Shown here piece after piece: positions 35,474-42,694 of a DNA stretch of 64,000 nucleotides. The stretch's first letter is position 1; every line of letters begins with the position of its first letter. A program made the position numbers and the translations under genes. The notes beneath the pieces were generated by a model. That model made no database searches, had not been told where the DNA came from, and was given only the letters and a program-made list of their open reading frames with translations. This DNA comes from an uncultured Ruminococcus sp. (GTDB lineage Bacteria > Bacillota > Clostridia > Oscillospirales > Acutalibacteraceae). The stretch covers positions 1-64,000 of the forward strand of contig CADACB010000020.1 of assembly GCA_902786345.1 (NCBI GenBank), given 5' to 3'.

Positions 35474-37477
35474 TCAGTCACTCCTTTTCTTTCCGCAGTT
35501 GTTGCAGAACATTCCCGTTATGCCTTTGTTGCCGCAGTCGCAATCCCACGTGTCAGACTTCTTCTCAGGTCGGGGGCTTCCGCACAGATTACAGAATTTG
35601 CCGATAATATCCTTGTTTCCGCAGGGACAGTCCCAGGTCTCCTTTTCGGGCTTCGGCTTGCCGCACATATTGCAGAATTTGCCGATAATACCCTTATTTC
35701 CGCACGGGCAGTCCCATGTTTCTTCGGGCTGCGGTCTTTTAGCGCCGCACATATTGCAGAAGATACCTATTATTCCCTTGTTACCGCACGGACAGTCCCA
35801 TGTATCCGCCTTTTTCGGCTCGGGCTTTTTTTCGCCGCAGTTGGGGCAGAATCTGCTCGAAATATTCTTACATCCGCAGGCGGGACAATCCCAGCCCGAA
35901 GGGCTTGCTGATACGTTTTGATCGGGATTCATACCCGTAAACATAGTACCGATCTGCGGAGCGACCGCCGAAGCCGCCGCCATACCGATGCCCAGCCCCA
36001 TGATATCTCCGACGACGCTGCTGCCGCCGCCCGCTGAAATAGCAGGACCCATATTGCCGATACCCTCGGCATAAGCCTTCTGCACATCAGCCTGTATAAC
36101 GTCCTTTTCGCTGTAGCCCTTGGCTTTCATAACCTCTGCTTCGGAAAGTCCCTGTAGGCGTGTTTCCTGTGCTTTTGCCTGAGCTTCTATCACTCTGCGC
36201 TCGGCTTCACGACGTGCGATCTCCGTTTCGGTGGTCTGCTGTTCGAGTACGGCTTCTCTGCGGGCTGCTTCGATCTGTGCTTTGCTTCTTTCCTCGGCGG
36301 TGCGGTACTGTGCAGTAGTCTGTGCTTCGACAGTCTTGACAGTTGCCTGCGCCTGCAATACCTTGCTTTGCAGGATAACGGTGTGCAGTTCACGAATACG
36401 CTTGAAATTCGGGTCGTTTTCGGGCAGAACAACATTTGTTACATAAAACTGCGGAATAGTCAGACCGTATTCCTCGAAGCCGGGTCTTATCTTGCCGCAA
36501 AGTGATTCGGAAATAAGATCAAGCTTCTCGTCTATCTCTAAAATATCTATCTCATTCTGCTTTATGACAGCAGGGAGATTTGTCTTGACGGCATTGACGA
36601 TAAGCGGACGGAATGAGGACTGCAGGGACTTTGTGAAACCCGAGCCGTCTCCCCATGATATCCCCTTCATCGTGCCGACAAGCTTTATCAGCAGCTTGCG
36701 CCCGTTATCTACGGCAATATTCATCTCGCCCGATGCGCCAAGCTCGAGCGGTGTACTTGTAAGCGGGTCAATAAAGCGCACCTTGTCCGGTGTACCCCAT
36801 TTGATCGCCATCTGAACGGTCTTGTTTATGAAATACACTTCGGAATGGAATGTTCCGTCCGTATCCGTCGGCAGCTTGTAGAGCTTTTCAAGTATCGGGA
36901 GCTGCTGGGTTTCGAGGGTGTAGCGTCCGGGACCGAAGGTATCCAGCGCCTGACCGTCGCGGAAGAACACAGCCTCCTGACTTTCGTGTACGATAAGCTG
37001 AGAGCCAAGGTTGAAGTCCTCGATCGGGTGCTTCCAGATAATGGTATCGTTATCTCCCTCGTATTTGATTATGCTCGCCAGCCCGTCCTTTTTGATGCGC
37101 TCCTGCGTAAGCTGGCTCTGAACATCGTTCACGCAATCACAGACGGGACAGGTATATGTTGCAGCATTTTTCGCAGCGATAAGCTTTATGCCGCACTGAG
37201 CGCAGGAAAACTCCGCAACCTTGGTCTTATCCGACATTTCGTTGATCTTCTCATGGCAAACAGGGCAGAGAGCTGTATCTCCCTTCGACTGGTCGAAAAC
37301 AACATCATTTCCGCAGTGTGCGCACTTTCTGCTCGTCAGCTTATTTGTCTTTACATCAAAGGTATAATTGCAGCTGCAGGTTATCTTCCTTGTGCCGAAC
37401 AGACCCGTCCCAAACAGACCTGAGCTTGCCTCAGCATATTTACCGCAATTCGGACATTCGATTACAAATTTACTCAT
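35474..37477 (-). CDS. SPFH-domain protein with serial zinc ribbons (YdjI-like)
   Basis: A 667-residue protein. The N-terminus carries several zinc-ribbon pairs (CPNCGKYAE, CAHCGND, CPVCHEK, CAQCGIK, CPVCDCV). Residues about 130-350 form an SPFH (stomatin/flotillin) domain like that of B. subtilis YdjI, long annotated as virion core protein. A charged helix (about 360-450, EARREAVLEQQTTETEIARR) follows, then a Gly/Ala-rich hydrophobic stretch, and finally five zinc ribbons, four of them near-identical copies of WDCPCGNKGIIGKFCNMCG. SPFH proteins form rings or platforms at membranes; YdjI helps place PspA there. Here it sits between the ribbon-helix-helix gene and the membrane protein, so it may be the membrane scaffold of the system. 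Confidence 0.85.
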   Translation of the reverse strand: MSKFVIECPNCGKYAEASSGLFGTGLFGTRKITCSCNYTFDVKTNKLTSRKCAHCGNDVVFDQSKGDTALCPVCHEKINEMSDKTKVAEFSCAQCGIKLIAAKNAATYTCPVCDCVNDVQSQLTQERIKKDGLASIIKYEGDNDTIIWKHPIEDFNLGSQLIVHESQEAVFFRDGQALDTFGPGRYTLETQQLPILEKLYKLPTDTDGTFHSEVYFINKTVQMAIKWGTPDKVRFIDPLTSTPLELGASGEMNIAVDNGRKLLIKLVGTMKGISWGDGSGFTKSLQSSFRPLIVNAVKTNLPAVIKQNEIDILEIDEKLDLISESLCGKIRPGFEEYGLTIPQFYVTNVVLPENDPNFKRIRELHTVILQSKVLQAQATVKTVEAQTTAQYRTAEERSKAQIEAARREAVLEQQTTETEIARREAERRVIEAQAKAQETRLQGLSEAEVMKAKGYSEKDVIQADVQKAYAEGIGNMGPAISAGGGSSVVGDIMGLGIGMAAASAVAPQIGTMFTGMNPDQNVSASPSGWDCPACGCKNISSRFCPNCGEKKPEPKKADTWDCPCGNKGIIGIFCNMCGAKRPQPEETWDCPCGNKGIIGKFCNMCGKPKPEKETWDCPCGNKDIIGKFCNLCGSPRPEKKSDTWDCDCGNKGITGMFCNNCGKKRSD

Positions 37478-37492
37478 TTTCTTTTCCTCCTG

Positions 37493-37693
37493 TTATTCAA
37501 AAGTTACTTCCATATTTTTAAGCGCGTATTCAAGGCACATCTGCATTATCTCGTTTCTGGTTCTGCCGGTCATTTTTGCCGCCTTGTCAAGGTCGGCGAT
37601 CATATCCTTCGGCAGTCGGGCAGAGATCACAGATGTATCGCCTGTGTAGGCTTTAGGAGTGATTTTCAGTTTTGGTTTTTCTTGTTCAGACAT
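37493..37693 (-). CDS. Ribbon-helix-helix DNA-binding protein
   Basis: A 66-residue protein. ISARLPKDMIADLDKAAKMT followed by GRTRNEIMQMCLEYAL fits the beta-strand, helix, turn, helix plan of Arc/CopG repressors. AAAAGGTG is upstream of ATG 37693 and the SPFH gene begins 15 bases after the stop. A palindrome between the operon promoter and its first gene (41427-41445) is a possible operator, so it may control its own operon. Confidence 0.85.
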   Translation of the reverse strand: MSEQEKPKLKITPKAYTGDTSVISARLPKDMIADLDKAAKMTGRTRNEIMQMCLEYALKNMEVTFE

Positions 37694-37713
37694 AGCATCA
37701 CCTTTTTACAGTA

Positions 37714-37736
37714 AATCCCCTCGGGTGGAGGGGATT
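37714..37736 (-). promoter_or_regulatory. Hairpin inside the TIR operon (before the ribbon-helix-helix gene)
   Basis: AATCCCCTC / GAGGGGATT, a perfect 9-base stem with a 5-base loop and no T run on the minus strand. More likely an RNA-stability or attenuation element than a full terminator. Confidence 0.6.
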
Positions 37737-37740
37737 CATT

Positions 37741-38361
37741 TTATTGTATCTTGTACTTTTTTCTCAGGGTTGATTTTTTCATTTTCTTTACAAGGTTATC
37801 ATCTATGAATCTCCACAGTTTTTCCGATTCTTCCGCAGTTGTCTGCAGCTCGTCACTAAAATAATTATCTGTTCTCTTATTCGCCAGACCGTGTATAAGT
37901 GCATTACGTTTATCAAGCCATTTTCTCATTTCTGCAAAATGCTCTGCAACTCCCTCACGATTTATCTTTTTGTCTATGTCCATATACAGATCAAGCAGAT
38001 AACCATTCATTTTATCCGTTTTCATTTCTTCGGCATATCTTTTTTCAAGTTCTTCTGCTTGTTCATAAGTCATTTCTAAAAGCTTCTGTGTAATTTCCAT
38101 TTTGGTTGTAATATTTCGTATAGTTATACTTTTTTTATTTAGCAGATATTTTGCAAACGGTGCTGCGCGCTTTGTCAGCTTTACATTTTTTAAAGTAACC
38201 ACTCCTGCCTTATCAAGAAATGACATCAGCCTGTCCTCCATCATGGCATAGGATATAAAGATTGCTTCGTAATAGAATCCAAGCTCCATTGCCTTTTTGT
38301 ATTTCTTCGTCAGCGTTGTGTAGTTATAATATTTTTCCATATTGTTTTTTACGTTTTCCAT
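37741..38361 (-). CDS. HEPN-like protein with R-N-x3-H motif
   Basis: A 206-residue, mostly helical protein. After a YYEAIFISYAMMEDRLMSFL helix, typical of the first HEPN helix, there is WLDKRNALIHGLANKR near residue 165. RNALIH fits the Rx4H (RN-x3-H) active motif of HEPN ribonucleases, which cut tRNA or mRNA in toxin-antitoxin and defence systems. The family is not certain from sequence alone; related HEPN domains can also be inactive helpers. AAGGAGG precedes ATG 38361. It is the gene after the RCC1 part and 47 bases before the ribbon-helix-helix gene. Confidence 0.65.
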   Translation of the reverse strand: MENVKNNMEKYYNYTTLTKKYKKAMELGFYYEAIFISYAMMEDRLMSFLDKAGVVTLKNVKLTKRAAPFAKYLLNKKSITIRNITTKMEITQKLLEMTYEQAEELEKRYAEEMKTDKMNGYLLDLYMDIDKKINREGVAEHFAEMRKWLDKRNALIHGLANKRTDNYFSDELQTTAEESEKLWRFIDDNLVKKMKKSTLRKKYKIQ

Positions 38362-38381
38362 TTGTTTTCCTCCTTATTATT

Positions 38382-38404
38382 CGGCGGCTGAAATTCAGCC
38401 GCCG
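38382..38404 (-). promoter_or_regulatory. Hairpin inside the TIR operon (before the HEPN-like gene)
   Basis: CGGCGGCTGAA / TTCAGCCGCCG, a perfect 11-base stem with a 1-base loop, without a T run. It sits just before the ribosome site of the HEPN-like gene and could protect or attenuate the downstream message. Confidence 0.65.
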
Positions 38405-38414
38405 ATCTTGTTAT

Positions 38415-39227
38415 TTATTTTTCTACCGTTTTCAGCTCCCAGCCGGACACATCGCATTGACCATATTGATTATAACCAATCGCCACCATCGTGCCGTCCT
38501 TTTTCAGCCCCACTGTGTGAGCATTTCCTGCCGGAACAGCTATGATATCACTCCAGCCGGACACATCGCATTGACCTGTAACTTCTCCTAAAACATTTTC
38601 ATTGCTGCCGACCGCCACGACTGTTCCGTCCCTTTTCAGTCCCACTGTGTGGTAATGTCCTGCCGAAACAGCTATGATATCACTCCAGCCGGACACATCG
38701 CATTGACCGTCATCGTTATTACCGACCGCCACCACAGTTCCGTCCCTTTTCAGTCCATCGCCCCCTGCCGAAACAGCTATGATATCACTCCAGCCGGACA
38801 CATCGCATTGACCATATTTGTTATAACCGACAGCCACAACAGTTCCGTCCTTTTTCAGCCCCACTGTATGTTTACTCCCTGCCGAAACAGCTATGATATC
38901 ACTCCAGCCGGACACATCGCATTGACCATATTTGTTATAACCGACAGCTACAACAGTTCCGTCCCTTTTCAGTCCCACTGTGTGATGCCATCCTGCCGAA
39001 ACAGCTATGATATCACTCCAGCCGGACACATTGCATTGACCGTAATCGTTATTACCAGCCGCCACGACTGTTCCGTCCCTTTTCAGTCCCACTGTGTGGT
39101 AATATCCTGCCGAAACAGCTATGATATCACTCCAGCCGGACACATCGCATTGACCGTCATCGTTATTACCGACCGCCACCACAGTTCCGTCCCTTTTCAG
39201 TCCAAATAAAAGCAGAGTTTTTAGCAC
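38415..39227 (-). CDS. RCC1-repeat module, one frame off the TIR-2 gene
   Basis: 270 residues made of about seven RCC1-type units of 35-44 residues (GLKRDGTVVAVGNNDDGQCD, then VSGWSDIIAVSAG-YHTV). The DNA copies are nearly identical (gctatgatatcactccagcc recurs six times between 38535 and 39140), so the array expanded recently. One unit has lost its YHTV part (SAGGDGLKRDG). RCC1 repeats form beta-propellers for protein binding. The module overlaps the end of TIR-2 by 62 bases in the +1 frame. It could be made from GTG 39227, by ribosomal frameshifting as a TIR-2 tail, or it may show a frameshift mutation in a once single gene. Confidence 0.75.
   Translation of the reverse strand: MLKTLLLFGLKRDGTVVAVGNNDDGQCDVSGWSDIIAVSAGYYHTVGLKRDGTVVAAGNNDYGQCNVSGWSDIIAVSAGWHHTVGLKRDGTVVAVGYNKYGQCDVSGWSDIIAVSAGSKHTVGLKKDGTVVAVGYNKYGQCDVSGWSDIIAVSAGGDGLKRDGTVVAVGNNDDGQCDVSGWSDIIAVSAGHYHTVGLKRDGTVVAVGSNENVLGEVTGQCDVSGWSDIIAVPAGNAHTVGLKKDGTMVAIGYNQYGQCDVSGWELKTVEK
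38533..39150. repeat. Tandem DNA repeat coding for RCC1 units
   Basis: Six copies of a unit of roughly 105-130 bases, each with acagctatgatatcactcca and gccggacacatcgcattgac or a one-base variant. Unit starts near 38533, 38663, 38768, 38883, 38997 and 39111. Confidence 0.85.
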
Positions 39228-41403
39228 TTTTTGATGCCGGTTCAGCTATTATTGCAGCAAGTTTATCAGATGAATCCTTATATCCATCTAGTTCAAAAAA
39301 AGCATTGTATGCTTCATCGTATTTTCCTTCGGTGTAAAGCTCAACTGCTGCGTTGTATTTGTTTTCTTTGATGCCCGTTTCGCATTTTGTGATCTGTTCT
39401 GCGCTGTCCTTATATCCGTCCATTGCTTCAAATGCTGTTATCGCCTCATCATATTTTCCGCTGTTCATCAGTTCCACAGCACTGTTATACTTTAACTCGG
39501 GAATAATAACAGTAACTGTCAATACAGTAACCCCTATTCCGAGAGCCACCACAGCAGCAATAACTGCGGCGATGATCTTTTTCTTCTTTTTTGCCTTTTT
39601 CGCAGCGATCTCCGCAGCCTGTTTTTCTGCGTTTATCCTTATTATTTCCTTATCATATTCCTCCGACAGCCGGTCACATTCCTGTATCATGTCGGCAGAA
39701 TCCTCAGTGCCTATTATTTGAGTAAATAGATCCTTTGCTTCGGATATCTTTTGTATTGATTCTTTAACAAATTCGGAATCATTGTTGCTTTTTCCGATCT
39801 TATAATTATTCTTTGCAGAATCAAGTATTTTGTTCGCTGAATCATATGTTTCGAGATTATCCAGATAGTTCATTCTTTCTCTGCATTTTATTATTTGTTC
39901 GGCAGAATCAGCGAATCCGTTTGTTGATTCAAGAAGTTTTATAGCTTTTCTCAGATCGTTGTGTGAATGATTTTTTGAAGCAAATAAGCGCACTGCGATT
40001 TGATAATCAACTTCTTTTATCCTGTCCTCGTACTCACGGACATATTTATCCGCATCTTTATAACCTGAAATGGATTTGAACTGATCCTTTGCTGCTGTTA
40101 CCTGTTCTTTTGTCGAACTCATATTTTGATAAACAGCCAAAGCCTTTTGATAAACAGATTCCTGATATGCTTTGTGGTTTCTGTCTTTTATGTACTGAGT
40201 GCAGTTTTCCATTTCGGCTTTAAGCGCATCATTCCCGTACCGCAAAACTTTCTGATAATTGTTGCTGCTGTCGAATGGCTGTGCGCAGTTTTTGAGACTC
40301 TCACGCTTTTTCACCTTCAACTCCGCCATCAGCTTGCCAAGATAAGCCATACCGTTTTCCGGATCAAGGTCAAGCACCTTTTCGCAGTATTCGTCAGCAC
40401 TTGCCCAGTCGCCGTCCTCAATGAAGATGAAAACTCTTTTCAGGAGTGAATCAACATTTGCATTGCCGGATGAAACCTGTGTTACAACCGTCTGCACGGG
40501 TTTTGGCTCATCCTTGACAATGACCTTCTTGATACCGCGCACGATGTCATTGATAAAACCGATCTTGCCCATGTCCTGCGCCTGCAGGTGGGCAAACTCC
40601 TCCGGCAGCTCGTAAGCGTCCATATCCTTGTAGCAGGGGATGAGCAGCTTGGAGCGGTCGGTCTTCATCATTTTCAGGAAACGGCTCCATTCGTTGCGTA
40701 CCCATACGGCGGTGAAATATTCCGGCTTTGTGCCGATAGCGAGCATGACCTTTGCGCTGTTGAGCGCCGCAAAAATGCATGGCTCATACGCCGAGCCGAG
40801 CTTATCCTCAAGGGTTATTGCGGCATAAAAGACCTTGAAGCCCTCGTTTGTGAGCTGGTGGTAGATATCGTTTGCGATGACGCTGTCGGGAGTGCGGCTG
40901 CCGCCGTCGCTCTCCTTGTAGCAGATGAAAACGTCATAAGGCTCCTCCTTTGCAGAAAGAGCAAGGATCTCCTTCTGCAGACGGTCGATCTCCTTAGCCT
41001 CACGCTCATAAACACCGCACTGAACGGTATCGGCGCAGCGGATAGCCTCCTTGTAATCCTCGTCGGCGATGATGGAATCAAACGATGTGCGGTGACAGGT
41101 GGGGATGCGCTTGAAGGTGGCGGGGTCCTCGACATACTCTATGCCGAATTTGCAGAGGATAAGTCCCCAGTGAGCTTCTGCATCTTCGGGGTTATTCTGC
41201 ACTAACTTTTCATAAAGCTGCTCAGCCTTGTCGAATTCGCTTTTCATACGCAGGATATTCGCGCGGTTGAACAGCGCCTGCATATTTTCATCCTGTGAAG
41301 TCGTGATAGTCTGCTGTGTGCCGCAGTATTCACATTCACAGACGGTCATACCCTCTGTTATGTTCAGGGTGCCTCCGCACATTTTACATTTCAGAATAGC
41401 CAT
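39166..41403 (-). CDS. Membrane TIR-TPR protein with zinc ribbon (TIR-2)
   Basis: A 745-residue protein, first gene of the operon. It opens with a zinc ribbon (CKMCGG, CECEYCGT), TPR-like helices, then a TIR domain (about 155-290) starting YDVFICYKESDGGSRTPDSV and with AVWVRNEWSRFLKMM holding the candidate catalytic Glu. More TPR helices (about 320-590), one membrane helix (about 645-670, IIAAVIAAVVALGIGVTVL) and two short repeats (YNSAVELMNSGKYDEAITAF and YNAAVELYTEGKYDEAYNAF) follow. The frame ends in SAKNSAFIWTEKGRNCGGGR just where RCC1 repeats start in the +1 frame. GGAGG precedes ATG 41403. It is the paralogue of TIR-1, but tied to the membrane. Confidence 0.85.
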   Translation of the reverse strand: MAILKCKMCGGTLNITEGMTVCECEYCGTQQTITTSQDENMQALFNRANILRMKSEFDKAEQLYEKLVQNNPEDAEAHWGLILCKFGIEYVEDPATFKRIPTCHRTSFDSIIADEDYKEAIRCADTVQCGVYEREAKEIDRLQKEILALSAKEEPYDVFICYKESDGGSRTPDSVIANDIYHQLTNEGFKVFYAAITLEDKLGSAYEPCIFAALNSAKVMLAIGTKPEYFTAVWVRNEWSRFLKMMKTDRSKLLIPCYKDMDAYELPEEFAHLQAQDMGKIGFINDIVRGIKKVIVKDEPKPVQTVVTQVSSGNANVDSLLKRVFIFIEDGDWASADEYCEKVLDLDPENGMAYLGKLMAELKVKKRESLKNCAQPFDSSNNYQKVLRYGNDALKAEMENCTQYIKDRNHKAYQESVYQKALAVYQNMSSTKEQVTAAKDQFKSISGYKDADKYVREYEDRIKEVDYQIAVRLFASKNHSHNDLRKAIKLLESTNGFADSAEQIIKCRERMNYLDNLETYDSANKILDSAKNNYKIGKSNNDSEFVKESIQKISEAKDLFTQIIGTEDSADMIQECDRLSEEYDKEIIRINAEKQAAEIAAKKAKKKKKIIAAVIAAVVALGIGVTVLTVTVIIPELKYNSAVELMNSGKYDEAITAFEAMDGYKDSAEQITKCETGIKENKYNAAVELYTEGKYDEAYNAFFELDGYKDSSDKLAAIIAEPASKSAKNSAFIWTEKGRNCGGGR

Positions 41404-41426
41404 AAAACTTACCTCCGTTATTTTCG

Positions 41427-41445
41427 TCCGACAAATCGTGCCGGA
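41427..41445. promoter_or_regulatory. Candidate operator of the TIR operon
   Basis: TCCGACAAATCGTGCCGGA is an inverted repeat (TCCGACA / TGCCGGA with one change) between the promoter and the first gene. A ribbon-helix-helix repressor encoded in the operon could bind it. Confidence 0.45.
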
Positions 41446-41469
41446 TTTATTTACTTTATCTCATTTTAG

Positions 41470-41498
41470 ATTATACTACAAATGTATTCTGATTTCAA
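41470..41498 (-). promoter_or_regulatory. Promoter of the TIR operon
   Basis: On the minus strand TTGAAA (41493-41498), 17-base spacer, TATAAT (41470-41475). No other good promoter is seen before the end of the operon at 32871. Confidence 0.8.
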
Positions 41499-41553
41499 GC
41501 AATTCTGACATATTATTTTCTTGTTTCATAAAAAAATCTGGATATAACGTCAA

Positions 41554-41583
41554 CAGCCGCCCGGACTCACCACCCGGACGGCT
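41554..41583 (-). terminator. Recombinase-end-type terminator, copy 3
   Basis: AGCCGCCCGG / CCGGACGGCT hairpin five bases after the stop of the SpoVT-tail hybrid frame. In the circular element it would terminate the recombinase gene. Confidence 0.7.
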
Positions 41584-41587
41584 TTCC

Positions 41588-41773
41588 TTATGCTCCTATA
41601 TGTAATCTTTCTGCAATATCCTTGATCGCCATAATGAAGTTGTGTTCTTGTGTCAATGTTATCTGCGAGGGGTCGCCCTCCCTGATTCTCAGTGTACGGC
41701 GTATCTCCTTAGGTATTACAACACGACCAAGGTCGTCTATTCTTCTGACTATTCCTGTTGCTTTCATGTTCAT
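41588..41773 (-). CDS. spoVT: spoVT 5' part fused to the recombinase tail
   Basis: A 61-residue hybrid frame. Residues 1-35 are SpoVT's AbrB-type DNA-binding domain (MKATGIVRRIDDLGRVVIP, then KEIRRTLRIREGDP); residues 36-61 are SQITLTQEHNFIMAIKDIAE and RLHIGA, which belong to the element and would be the C-terminus of the recombinase in the circle. AAAGGAG stands eight bases before ATG 41773; a second ATG two codons on is the usual SpoVT start. The hybrid keeps the complete swapped-hairpin domain but loses SpoVT's GAF sensor, so it might still bind DNA. Native SpoVT should return on excision. Confidence 0.93.
   Translation of the reverse strand: MNMKATGIVRRIDDLGRVVIPKEIRRTLRIREGDPSQITLTQEHNFIMAIKDIAERLHIGA
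41670..41680. repeat. Attachment-site core, right end of the element
   Basis: gggtcgccctc, identical to 17289-17299, within the REGDP codons of spoVT. Confidence 0.9.
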
Positions 41774-41857
41774 GGCAAATTCTCCTTTGATACAAATATT
41801 TTTTCGTAGTTATTATTTGTATTTTGAGAGGGAATATACAGGCAAAACCATAATAGT

Positions 41858-42088
41858 CTATTTGACAGAACAATGATCGATTGCAAAATCTAAAAGAATG
41901 TTGATTATTTCGTTTCTTGATCGATTAGTTTCTTCTGAAAGCTCATCCAATCTTAAAACAGTCTCTTCTTTGATTCTTATTGAAAATGTTTTAAACCCGT
42001 CTTCACCTTTCAGCTTTTTTTATAATCAATTCTTCACTCAAATCAATCACATCACCATCATTATGTCTTAGCAAAGGTGACAAATATA
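41858..42088 (-). pseudogene. Frameshifted ribbon-helix-helix gene
   Basis: The minus strand encodes SPLLRHNDGDVIDLSEELII in one frame and, after an A run at about 42015, GFKTFSIRIKEETVLRLDEL, then SEETNRSRNEIINILLDFAI in another. Together they would make a CopG/Arc-type protein of some 75 residues. The frameshift and the lack of a good start point to a dead gene. Confidence 0.65.
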
Positions 42089-42235
42089 TGTTATATTATA
42101 TAACATAACATATAACATATTGGAGGCGGTTTATTATGATTTAGCAACAAAGTATCACTTAAGCCGTAAAAGTAAGAAATTCAGAAATTTTAATAGACAT
42201 AAGATTAATAATGCATGTTAATAAGGAGGATTCAA

Positions 42236-42628
42236 ATGAATACAAATGAAAATATGTCTCATATCTCAGGTACGAAGTATTGTAAATTTTGTGGGACTGT
42301 CATATCATATGATGCTGTCGTTTGTACATCTTGCGGCAGACAAGTTGAAGTGATGAAAGATAACAGGTCACCTTCTCCTCAAGTTATAATCAATAATACC
42401 AACACCAACACGAATGTTAACAGTGGTTCAATTGGCGTTAAATTGTGCAACAAGTGGGTATCATTTTGTTTGTGTTTATTCTTAGGATTTCTTGGAGCTC
42501 ACAAGTTCTATGAAGGAAAAGCAGGTATGGGTATATTGTATTTATTTACCGTTGGCTTGTTTGGTATTGGTTGGTTTATTGATTTGATAAATATCCTATT
42601 GAAACCGAACCCATATGCCGTTTATTGA
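42236..42628 (+). CDS. TM2-domain protein with N-terminal zinc ribbon
   Basis: A 130-residue membrane protein. Zinc ribbon YCKFCGTVISYDAVVCTSCG at residues 15-34, an Asn/Thr-rich linker, then a TM2 domain (about 75-130): two membrane helices with FLGFLGAHKFYEGKAGMGIL between and GIGWFIDLINIL at the end. TM2 proteins are widespread and their role is unknown. ATG 42236 is six bases after AAGGAGG. An AT-rich palindromic stretch (about 42085-42120) lies upstream. Confidence 0.85.
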   Translation: MNTNENMSHISGTKYCKFCGTVISYDAVVCTSCGRQVEVMKDNRSPSPQVIINNTNTNTNVNSGSIGVKLCNKWVSFCLCLFLGFLGAHKFYEGKAGMGILYLFTVGLFGIGWFIDLINILLKPNPYAVY

Positions 42629-42694
42629 GCATTAAAATCTTTAGTGCTACAACTCTCTATACAACAATTGCTTCAGGAGATAAAATAGATCTGA

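Larger units (their letters stand above)
17289..41680. mobile_element. Large-serine-recombinase integrative element inside spoVT
   Basis: The region between the two 11-bp repeats is 24381 bp per unit. It separates the two halves of spoVT and begins with a large serine recombinase next to the left end. It carries replication functions (PolIII alpha, primase/VapE helicase, iteron-like repeats), a small resolvase, and a set of genes common in defence islands (Rpn nuclease, Fic, AlbA-type ATPase, two TIR proteins, a HEPN-like protein). No capsid, terminase, relaxase or type IV secretion gene is visible, so it is neither a complete phage nor a self-transmissible conjugative element on this evidence. 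By eye it is more GC-rich than the flanks. Confidence 0.9.

Noticed and set aside
38533..39150. Regularly spaced near-identical repeats could be taken for a CRISPR array
   Set aside because: The units are about 115 bases, fully coding for RCC1 repeats, and the sequences between the conserved parts are also repeats and not unique spacers.
17289..41680. Element as a complete prophage or conjugative transposon
   Set aside because: No capsid, portal, terminase, tail, relaxase, coupling protein or type IV secretion gene is visible.
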